A stretch of DNA of 64,000 nucleotides from Cinclus cinclus. Taxonomy: Eukaryota > Chordata > Aves > Passeriformes > Cinclidae. Every line of letters starts with the position of its first letter. Positions within the stretch are counted from its first letter, which is position 1. Both the position numbers and the translations under genes were made by a program. Below the pieces are notes generated by a model, which had not been told where the DNA came from, ran no database searches, and saw only the letters and a list, made by a program, of their open reading frames with translations. Where the stretch lies: contig NC_085071.1 in NCBI RefSeq assembly GCF_963662255.1, positions 6,913,833 to 6,977,832 on the forward strand, in the 5' to 3' direction. This document shows, in pieces, positions 55,043-64,000 of the stretch.

Positions 55043-58000
55043 TCAGTTACAGGGAAGCCACGTGGGGTAGGACTGATTGCAAGGCAGGAAGGGCTGCACG
55101 TGGGTCACGTAGTAGTTGAAGTTTATTTCACTGACGTAAGGGGCTGGCTGGTAGTAGCAGGTAACGTTTGTGACGGTGGGGATGATGTTCTGCTCAGCCA
55201 GGACCCTCACAGCCAGCATGGCAATGAGGTTCAGGGTCTGCCTCCTCTCGTGTCCCATGAGGCAGACCGTGCTCTCGTTGACCACCCTGTGCAGGGTCAT
55301 CAAATAGTCATACCTGCTGCCCTCCATGCCCACGAAGTGGCTCTGCAGGTAACACTCCAGCTTGCGCAGCTGCTCGCCGATGTCGGAGAAGTCTATGAAA
55401 AACCTGGAGCACATGTACCTCTGCAGGGCCTTCATATCCACCTCTGACTTGGGCTTGAAGCCCCTGACCAGGAGGTTGCAGTACTTGAGGAGCCCCCCGC
55501 CCCGGATCTCCTCGGGGTTCCTGGTGGCGATGACGCGGTGCCGCAGGTGCTCCATGGCCTCCTGGAAGTCTCCGTACATGCTCTCCCCGGTGACCGTGGG
55601 GTGGAAGCTCTCGGCCATGGGGTTCTCCGAGCACTCCCCGAAGAGCAGGAGCGAGTCCAGGATGATCTGGAAGGAGTCCACGCTGAACTCGAACTGGCGC
55701 CGCAGAGAATCCACGAACTTGAGCTCCACGTTCTTGCCGCTGTTGTTGGACAGAGAGATGAGGCTCCAGCGGTCGGTCTCGTTGCACACCTTCACCAGCT
55801 TCTGCACATAGGCCTCCTTCAGGGTCATGGGCGTGATCTTGTCCTTGTTGACGCCTTCGGGGAGGAAGTCCAGCAGGCAATCCATGACCACGTCTTTAAC
55901 CAGCTGGAAAACGTCTTCAGTCTTCAGATCCACCCCGAAAATGAGGTCCAGGTCCTTGTAGCCCAAGCCACTGTCCTGGTGCAGGACGTGGCTGGCTGCT
56001 GAGCCGTTCAGCCTGACGTTGTGCACGGTGATTCCTTTCTTCTGCAGGCGGCTACGGACAACCTGGGACGGAGACAGAGTCAGTGAGAGGCCGGAGGGAA
56101 TTCTTTGGAGCAGCCTGGGGACAGGAGGATTCACTCCCAGCGCTTATTTGGGTCACTCCAGTGCAAGACACTCAAATAAAAAGCTAATCCATCGGAAATA
56201 GGTCACTTTGGAAGGCATCCCGAGTCCTGCCAGCAGCTGGGGGTGCCTCTCCTTCACTTATTCCCTGGCATTAGAGATCTGACTGCACATGATCAGCTGC
56301 TCTGCTTCCAGTGCAGTGTCTGACCTGGACAGGCTTCCCAGCCCTGTTTTTTGGGGTGGTCTCTGCCCTCTCCATCCCCTCCCAGTTCCAGTGACCAAGC
56401 CAAGACCAGCCAACCCCACAGTGACCCCAAATGAGAGGTGGCAGCACAGTCTGCAGCAGTTCCCGTGGATTTAATCAGGGTGGCTCACTCCTTTGAGCCA
56501 TCCCTTTGGCCTGTCAAGATCCATTAAAGGCAAATCAAGATGCCAGAGCAGCTCAAAGGCCCCAGCCAGGCGTATGCAAGTTCATGTCCCAACTAGTAAG
56601 TGTATCCTAACAATTTCCAGTGTGTCAGAGCTTCGTGCTGAGCTTGGCATGCTATCAAGCACAAGAGGCAGCTTTCATCTTAGGGGTGTTACTCCGGTGA
56701 TTTTAATGCTGCCTGCCCAGTCCTGGCACACCCAGCAGCCCCTCCAAAGCTTTGTTCATTTACAGGGAAGCTGAATCACCTGCCTGATTACTTAACAAGC
56801 AGGAGGCTAAAATAACCCCCAAGACCATAAAATAAACTATCTGGAGACCAGCTTATAATTTGAGTTTAACTCAGCTCAAAGATCCCAAGAAGATTAGGTT
56901 TGCACCTTCCAGCAGAAGCTCTTCCCATGTCTCATCCTGCTTTCGTGTTCCCCTGCAGACATTTCCCATTTTCCTGGGAGTCCCAACCAGCCAGCCTAGA
57001 GCAAGGCCATGGCTTAAAAGAGCCAAAGCTTGGGACACAAATGGACAAACGGGATCACCAAGAGCCAGTCTGGCTGGGCCCTTCAGCCCCGTGAGCCTGC
57101 CCTAGTTTGAGGGGCCCCACAAACTCCCAAAATGTGAATTTAAATTCAAAGCTGTCTCACAAGGGCCAAACCCTCTTGGATGCTGTGGGCCTGAGCAGTT
57201 GTGGAGCAGATCTGAAGCAGTTCTGGTCTCAGCAGGAGTAGAACTGCCCCTCCATGGGTTTTGTTTGGAAGGAAGAACTCACAGAAGGTCAGGGACTGCA
57301 GCATGAAACCCTCATCACATCCCAGGCACAACATCACCAGCAAGTTCTGCTGCCTTGGCAAAAGCACCCCAGAACAAACCCAGTGGTGTTTCCACACCTG
57401 GGAGGCTGGCAGGGCTCTCCAGGCAGCTTCCCTGGTGGTGCTTCCCCCCTGTCCCTGCCATGGGACTGGCAGCCCGGCTCGTGGCCAAGGCACTGGTGAC
57501 AATCACATGGCAGGCAAGAGTTAACCCCAGATCCCCAGCACACACAGAGAAATAAGCTGTTTTCCAAGGCAGATAGTTTGAAAAAAAGTGAATCTGCTCC
57601 TAGATTAACACAGGGCTATTCCCCAAAAGGAACAAACACCACACAGGCAACCCAGGGGAGCTCCTGGCCTGTGCCTGGTGCCAGCTGGAGTCACTCACCC
57701 AGGGCACAGCTCCAGCACTGCTCGTGGAGTTAGAGAGTTCTGTGCTCTCAGGCTTTGAGAGACAAGATATAGGTCACAAAGTGCTAGGTGCAGAGCTGGG
57801 CCCAGTGCTTGGAGAAGATCTTGTTCCAGATTAATTTCCTAACCCCAAAGAACACCTGCTTAACCCCTTTCTGGGCACGGCTCAGGACCTGCAGCATTCC
57901 AGAGCCATAAGCTCCAAGCTTACTCGAGTTCCCCAGGTCTGTCTGTGTGAGATATATTTGTGAGATCTACTCAGAAAACAGTGGTGGAAAAAAAAAAAAA

Positions 58001-59911
58001 AACGATTTTTGAGTGAGCCTTGTCCCAAATCATCCCAGAAATCTCCAACCTGCAAAGCAGCAGCGAGCAGAGCACTTTGCCCTTCCTTGAGAGCTCCTAC
58101 CCACCAACCTCCACTTGGAGCTCATCCCCCCTAGCTGCAGGCAGTGGGCTCAGGGCTGCATTTTTCCCCAGGGGATTGGATATTTCCAGGGTTAGGCAGC
58201 TGCTGACCTGCTTCCCAAAAGAGCAGCTCACCTTCCATGTGGTTGGGATAATTGACTGTGACAGCCAGGCAGGAGCAAATCCTGCAGCGTCCTGACCTGC
58301 TGCTTCCCCCCTCCCACAACAACAACAACAGGATAAATAACTGCCTTTTGGGTTACTGGTTCCAGCTTAGTCAGCCCTAAACACAGGGTCTGCCAGTACA
58401 ATTACAGCCCTCACTTATCCCGTGTCTGGAGCTGCTGCTGGCAGCCCCGACACCGCATCATGGCACCAGGGAGGAATATTTGGAATATGCTGGAATATTT
58501 GATGCTGCTCAGTGCCGTGGTGCTGCCCCAGCATCCTGCCCGCAGCTCTCATCTGCCACTCAGCTCGGAGCAGCCAAAACCCAGCGCTTCTGCCCCCGAC
58601 AGGAACTCGAGGAATCCCAAACCAGCCTTTCAAATGTCACCTTTCCATCTCCCAGGCTTAACTCTAACTCTTTCTCAAGCAGCCAAAGCTCCAAATTCCC
58701 GGTTATTGTGAAAGCCAGTTGGGTCTTAGCACCGTGAATAGGCTTTTTAATTAGAAGCCAACATGCCCGATTTTACATTTGATGAGTCATTACTGAGGAA
58801 TGAAGTCGCCTCCCAAATATGAATATGCATCAGCTCATTCGAGCTACATTGCTAGTTTAATATTAAACACAGTTATTACTTGATAGTTAAACTAAGAGGA
58901 GCTCGTGAACAAGCTGAAGCCTGGGGCAGGCTCTGGAGGATTCGGCCAGGGGTGCCTAGAAATCAAAGGACACGGACATTTGATCCGGCCTTTGAATTAA
59001 TAACTCTGCCTCTTCCAACACGAGCCCAACATGTCCACCAGCACGAAGCCATTTCGTGGAAGCAGCTCCAAAAAAAGCCACTTCTGCCCTGGCCACACAC
59101 ATTTCACTGCTTTTTAGGGCAACAAATTAACCCAAAAAGAAGAGGAACAAGGCAAGAGAAAAGAAAGCAAAGCAGGATGGACGGCACAAGCTGCAGTAGC
59201 TCCCTCCAGCCTCGGGCATTGCTGCTGTGGCTGCCGGCAGGGGCCAGCCCCGGCAGGACCCCCAGAGTGGGGAGCGGGGCCAGCTGAGCACACAGCACCC
59301 CAAAACTCCCAAATCCCCCTGGAGCAGCCAGGCCAGGCCGGGCAGGACTCAGGGCAGCCCGCTCTGCTGGAAAGGTGCCCCGGCCCACGGCAGGAGGCCG
59401 GAACGAGATGCTTCACCCAAATTCCAAACCTGCCAGGAGCCAAGCAGCAGTTCGGGACGCTCAGTGGGATTTCTGGGGGTGTCCCGTGCAGAGCCATGGC
59501 CGGATCCTTGTGGGGTCCCTCCAGCTGAGGATATTCCCCGCTCTTTAACGCCCGTTCCGAACCGTTCAGCGGCTGCCCCGCACCGGCCGCTCTGCGGGGG
59601 GAGGCCGAGGGTGCCGGGCCGGGCTGGCCCGGGGCCCGCCGGGCCCGTTTATCGCCGCCTCAGCACTTTTATTTTCTGCCTGACCCCCGGCGGAGCGGGG
59701 CAGAGTCCAGCGCGGCCCCCGCGGTCCCGCTCACCTGCACGATGGTGCGGGGCCGCACCGACAGCGTGGGGAAATTGCCTCGGCCGTGGATGGGCACGGC
59801 CTCGCCCAGGATCTGGTCCAGCCGCTGCACCTGCTCCCACGTCAGGACGCTGAAGCGGCTCCCGCGCTGCTCCGCGCCGCCCGCCGCGGGCCCCGCCGCC
59901 GCCTCCAGCAT
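55043..59911 (-). CDS. TENT5B: Terminal nucleotidyltransferase 5B (non-canonical poly(A) polymerase)
   Basis: TENT5 (FAM46) proteins extend poly(A) tails of selected cytoplasmic mRNAs. Two coding exons: 59911-59735 (donor GTGAGC) and 56062-55043 (stop 55045-55043), 1197 nt, 398 residues (human TENT5B about 425). Conserved: [20 protein letters not shown], the strictly kept [10 protein letters not shown] at the exon 1 end, the nucleotidyltransferase GS (G79-S80) with catalytic Asp96 and Asp98 in KDLDLIF, probable third acid Glu172 in [76 protein letters not shown] and the terminal YPTWLPCN. Parts of the C-terminal region ([22 protein letters not shown]) resemble TENT5C more than human TENT5B, but synteny with KDF1 and TRNP1 fixes it as TENT5B. 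The Ala-rich human N-terminus is shorter here. Confidence 0.93.
56063..59734 (-). other. TENT5B: TENT5B intron 1
   Basis: A 3.7-kb phase-0 intron in the same place as in other TENT5 genes. It contains an A16 run at about 57,987 and a CAA repeat at 58,316-58,330. An AT-rich island at 58,740-58,900 with an exact AP-1 site TGAGTCA (58,783-58,789) is a candidate enhancer. No coding exon inside. Confidence 0.7.
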
Positions 59912-60014
59912 CGCCGCCGCCGCCTCAGGAGCCGCTCACCCGGAAACCGCCCGGAAACCAGCCGGAAGTGCCGGGTGCGGAGGGGGAGCGGGAGGAAAAT
60001 TTAAAAATGGAGGG

Positions 60015-60061
60015 GGAAAGGAAGGGGGGGGGGGGAAAAAACAAAACAAAAAAAAAAAAAA
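60015..60061. repeat. Poly-G / A-rich homopolymer tract in TENT5B 5' UTR
   Basis: About 12 G, followed by A runs with single C interruptions. On the TENT5B mRNA this reads as T runs and then C runs. Length is likely unstable and prone to sequencing error. Confidence 0.85.
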
Positions 60062-60200
60062 CCTCCCCGAGTGGCGGCTGCGCGGGGCGCGGCGGGAGCG
60101 CGGTCGGTGCCCGCAGGGACTCGCACAAATCCGGGCCCGGCCGCCCCCCGCCCGCCACCGGCTCCGCCGAGCGCTGCGCCCGCCAGCGCCCCGCCGTGCC

Positions 60201-60300
60201 TTATATAGACCCGCGCCGCGCCCCATTGGCTCGGCCCCCCGCCAATCCCGGCCCGAGCTCGCGCCCAGTGGGAGGAGCGCAGCTGGACTGGGGCCAATCG
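60201..60300 (-). promoter_or_regulatory. TENT5B: TENT5B promoter: TATA and CCAAT boxes
   Basis: Minus-strand TATATAA at 60,207-60,201 predicts initiation near 60,175, giving a 5' UTR of about 265 nt. A minus-strand CCAAT box lies at 60,229-60,225 (plus-strand ATTGG). Plus-strand CCAAT occurs in GCCAATCCC (about 60,242) and GGCCAATCGG (about 60,292), and a further ATTGG at about 60,378. The region is CpG-dense. TATA plus CCAAT within 25 bp is a strong regulated-promoter pattern. Confidence 0.65.
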
Positions 60301-60576
60301 GAGCCGCGATGAGGCGAAGGAGGCGGGACCGGATCGGGGCAGCCCCGCCCCCGCGGCGCGCGGGAATCCCGGCGGTGATTGGCGGGCCCGGGGTGGCCCC
60401 GGGGGTCCCTCTGGTAGCCAGCGGCGTCCCTCGGTGTCGCACGGGGTCACATTCGGGCCACAGCCGTGCCCTCTGATGTCCTGCTGGCTCCTTTGGTGCC
60501 CCACTGCTGCCATTCGATGCGCTGTCGGTACCCTTGGATATCCCACTGGTATCCCATCCACGCCCACTGATGCCCC

Positions 60577-60770
60577 GTGATCCGATGCCCCAGCGATGCC
60601 CCATTTATACCCTGGTGCCCCACAGATGTCCTGTGATCCGATGCCCCAGCGATGCCCCATTTATACCCTGGTGCCCCACAGATGTCCTGTGATCCGATGC
60701 CCCAGCGATGCCCCATTTATACCCTGGTGCCCCACAGATGTCCTGTGATCTGTTTTCCCAGTGGTGCCCA
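60577..60770. repeat. 56-bp minisatellite, three near-perfect copies
   Basis: Copies start at 60,577, 60,633 and 60,689, with a partial fourth at 60,745. Each begins GTGATCCGATGCCCCAGCGA and ends at CACAGATGTCCT. Diverged TGATGCCCC words extend the array on both sides (about 60,470-60,860). Confidence 0.93.
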
Positions 60771-60870
60771 TAAATGCTCTGCAAGTTGGCGCCCCATTGA
60801 TTCTACCTGGAGTGATGTCCCACGGTCTGACACCCCATAGATGCCCCATGGTCTGTCACTCCACGTCTCA

Positions 60871-63800
60871 GTGTCCCCATCCTGACACCCCCAGCTCTCC
60901 CAGGTCCCTGTCCATGGCCAGCAGAGTCCCCAGGGCCCCCATCTGCCAGCTCTGGCACCCAGGGGGACACAGGGTCACACCCTGCGGTCATGGAGCTCCA
61001 GGAGCTCAGACCCAGCCCCTAAATCCCAGAGCGTGGCCCAGCTCTCGGCTGAGCCACCACCTCCTCCTGGGGCCAGACGTGTCCCCAGCCTCTGGCCTCC
61101 CATTTGCCTTCATCCCAACAGTTCCCATCCCTCTGCAGTGCTCATTTCTCTGCAGCGTTCCACCCTGCAGCCATTTCCAGCAGGGCCCTCCCTGCTGAGC
61201 TGGTGCCCCGCGGTCCCGGGGATGGACGGAACAACTCGAGCTCCACACCTGCAGTGGCGACTCCCATTTCCCTGGTTCCTACTTGGAGCTGAGATCCATC
61301 CTTAGAAGCCACGAGTCCCGCTGGGAGATGAGCCAGTGCTGATTTGTTTTTAGACCCTTGCACGGTTTTATTGCAAGAACTCCCCTGAAAACTCCCAAAC
61401 ATCCACCCTGGGACTTTCCACCTCCAGGAAGGCACTGCAGAGCTCTTCCAAGATGCAAAGTCTGTCTCGGAAGTCGAGGTCTCTGCCACATCCCAAGGGT
61501 TTGCTGCTGGGAACTGGAGCAGGCTGCAGAAAGAGGAACTGGGGGAATTGGGGAGTTCAGGAGCATCCACAGTTGGGGTTGGAGGGGAGAGAAGGGCAGT
61601 GGTGTCCTGAGCCCTGATTCCCTCCGAAATCCTCCCCATTCCCTGATGCACTGACAGCCAGAAGGGCCCCAAGGGGAGCTGGAGCGCCCTGTGCCGGGGT
61701 CCCCGTGTGGGATGCTCCTCCTGCTGTGGGGTTTTGCTCCCTGGCTTCCACCCATGTCGCTGCGTGACTCCATCAGGCTTCTCCACCAGGATTAAAATGC
61801 TCCTGGGTGCTCCCTGTGAGGCTCCAAACTGGGGCACAGCACAAGGGGAGCCCTGCCGGAAAGTGATTTTCCAAGGAACTTGATTAAAAAATCAGGCAGC
61901 TGCCTCTCATTGCAAAACCCTTTTGATGTTGCCACCAGAAAAGCTGGATCAGGAAAGGTTTCCCAAGAGGCTGAGAGAGGCCAAATGGCTTTAGGGATCA
62001 GGATCCATCCAGCCGGGGGATTCAGCAGGAGGAAGGGCTGGTTGGGGGCTGAGCACCCCATGGATGTGGGGCCTGGAGGACCCCCAGCTTGGCAGCCCCG
62101 GACGGTGGGGCAGGATCCAGACATGGAGATCGCAGGGACAAGATGCTGCAGATCGTCCTGGGATGAGCTGGGATGGGCTCTGGGCTGCCCGGGCCGAAGG
62201 GGACAGACGCGCTGCTGGCTCCGGAGGAAACCTGGGCCCACTGGAAGGAGCTGAGGGACGGGCTGAGCCTCTCGTTAACCTCCATCACCGAACCATTATC
62301 CCAGAGAGCGGCCGGCAGCGAACCCGCGCTGGGAATGGCACCGGGGCCGTTCCTTCCAGCTCAGCCAGGGCCGGCCCGGCCTTTATTCGTTTGTTTTGCT
62401 GGCAATTAAAGAATAATCATCGTCTTGGGGTGAAACGCGGGCGGATCCTGCCTGCCGCGGGTGGCACGAGGGTGGCAGAGCCCCTTCGGAGTGGGGCAGG
62501 GGCTGGGCAGGGGAACGGCGGCTCGGGATGCCGTGACCCCACTTGCCCCACGAATCTGGGGTTGGCAGCATCCCGGGGCTGCCCCACGGACACTGCTCCG
62601 TGCCCCGGGGAAATCAGCCCTGGCGGAGCCGGAACGCGCCCCGGCGTGCGCGGGGGAGCAGCGGGGGCACGGGAAGGAGCGGGTGGGGGGCAGAGCTGGA
62701 GCCCCCCGGGCTGAGCTGAGCCCCTCGGGGCGCTGGGGACCTTTGGCAGCCCCGGTGGGCGAGTGGGGGGGGGGGGGGGGGGAACTGGCTCAAAGGAGCT
62801 GGAAGAGCTGCGGGATCGGGGCAGTGGGTGAAAGTGTCTCCAGCCGGGAGGCGGAGAGACCTCGGGGACTCCGTGACGCTCGTGGGACCGGCTCCGTCCC
62901 ACTCGGCATTCCGCAGGGCGTGCGCCAACTCCCTGAGCAAGCAGCAGGGACCAAGCCCTGCTCCCGGAGCCACCGACGTCACGCAGCATCGCCCCGGGGG
63001 ACAGCAGCGCTGCTGTCGGGGTGGGGGCATTCCGGCTCCCCGCTGCCACGGCAGCGCCCTGGCACCGCCGCCGTGCTCACGTCAGCCGTGTCCCGGGCTG
63101 TCCCTGTCCCTGTCCCTGTGTGCCCGCGGCAGCTGGCACCGTGCGGGCGCTGCCTGCTCCACGCACGCAGAGCCACCGCTGTGCGGGGCTGCCCCACGGA
63201 GACACGAACTGTCCCCAGGGAGACACGAACTGTCCCCAAGGAGACACGAATTGTCACCACGCAGACACGAACTGTCACCACGCAGACACGAACTGTCCCC
63301 AGGCAGATTCCAGCCACCACCGCCAGGCAAACACGCACTGTCCCAGGCACAGGTGCTGCTGTCCCCGCACACTCGTCACCGTCCCCACTCCCACGCTGCC
63401 ATCCCCACGCATATGCCCGTGTCCACGTGCCCGCTGTGGGTTTAAGAGGTGGAGTCCTTCTCCACGGCCGTGTCCAAATCCTCCCTCGGCAAACAGAGTT
63501 CCTGGACACCTCCCAGTCACTCGAGTTCACTGTCCAGCCCCGCTCACTCCCACACAGCCCATCCCACAGGTGCCACCACTGCTCGCTGGTCACCCGTGTC
63601 CCTGGGCAGTGCCACCACCTCCTGTGGTGGCCACAGTTGTCCAGAGAGCTGTTTTTACCCGTGCTGGCCACAGCAAGGCTGGGTTTGGCATTGTGAGTGC
63701 CTGCTGCACGGCATGAGGGGTGTCACTCTGCTGCCACTCTCTGCTCTCAGCCTGTGGTCCCTGTGCCACCACCCCGGACCCCCAGGCTCGGCCACGTCCC

Positions 63801-64000
63801 ATTCTGGAAAGGATGATGAGCGATGCCGCCGGAGCGGGGCCACCCGGGAGGCGCTGAGATGAAAGGGAGCGCAGGGTGTCATTAGTGCAGGTGACACAGA
63901 GCTGGGGAATGGCCCCTGTCACCTCCGCCAGCTGCTGCAAACTGCTGCCCGGGGAGTGGGGATGGGGGACACGGCACCGCCAGGCTGTGGGGACAGCGAC
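60871..64000. other. Intergenic DNA upstream of TENT5B
   Basis: No gene seen; in human the next gene on this side is SLC9A1. Contents: unique sequence, a CpG-rich block at 62,300-63,100 with an AT-rich core (62,380-62,425), a G19 run at about 62,767-62,785 and a 21-bp minisatellite at 63,197-63,310. Long open frames here follow GC content and repeats. Confidence 0.45.
63197..63310. repeat. 21-bp minisatellite, about five copies
   Basis: Units read GGAGACACGAACTGTCCCCA with C-A-C-C-A-C variants. The phase is exactly 21 bp, so frames stay open (words HELSPR and TNCPQGD). Confidence 0.9.

Noticed and set aside
59227..59853. Plus-strand open frame of about 208 codons over TENT5B exon 1
   Set aside because: GC-rich shadow antisense to the conserved TENT5B first exon.
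63197..63310. CRISPR-like or regulatory direct repeat array
   Set aside because: Units are contiguous without unique spacers; this is a simple 21-bp minisatellite in a vertebrate genome.
1..64000. Endogenous viral or DNA-transposon insertions
   Set aside because: No terminal repeats, integrase, reverse transcriptase or gag-like reading frames seen; the only mobile elements found are truncated CR1 pieces.

Overview
The window is vertebrate nuclear DNA, almost certainly from a bird. It carries split genes with GT-AG introns, many degraded CR1 LINE pieces (the dominant avian retroposon), GC-rich promoters and many GC-rich minisatellites. Seven protein-coding genes can be read by exon-by-exon translation. 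Their order matches human 1p36.11: GPN2(-), GPATCH3(-), NR0B2(-), NUDC(+), KDF1(-), TRNP1(+), TENT5B(-). High GC and short intergenic distances suggest a microchromosome (the syntenic chicken chromosome is 23, from memory). No bacterial, phage, CRISPR or viral system is visible.

Layout. 0-3.1 kb: GPN2, a GPN-loop GTPase for RNA polymerase assembly; its last coding exon(s) lie left of base 1. 4.1-8.5 kb: GPATCH3, seven coding exons, 485 codons. 9.5-11.65 kb: NR0B2 (SHP), two exons. 12.7-19.7 kb: NUDC, nine coding exons, 342 codons. About 23.9-32.1 kb: KDF1, three coding exons and a predicted non-coding first exon. 35.27-37.9 kb: TRNP1, one compact GC-rich coding exon with a TATA box 40 bp before its ATG. 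37.9-51.6 kb: gene desert with repeats and a few AT-rich islands that may be enhancers. 51.6-60.2 kb: TENT5B, two coding exons, a long 3' UTR with several poly(A) signals, and a TATA/CCAAT promoter. 60.2-64 kb: intergenic upstream DNA with tandem repeats.

The genes do not form a pathway. They are housekeeping genes (GPN2, GPATCH3, NUDC) beside regulated ones: NR0B2 (bile-acid and nuclear-receptor repression), KDF1 (epidermal differentiation), TRNP1 (neural progenitor nuclei) and TENT5B (cytoplasmic poly(A) polymerase).

The most interesting non-gene signals are: a near-consensus CTCF motif beside a perfect 16-bp inverted repeat whose two arms are both perfect tRNA-type B-boxes, next to the GPN2 5' end; a 17-bp tandem duplication of a GPATCH3 splice donor; a short avian TRNP1; and two large minisatellites flanking the presumed KDF1 promoter. 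Everything was read by eye. Exon edges are checked by frame continuity and splice dinucleotides. UTR ends, promoters and CR1 edges are approximate.
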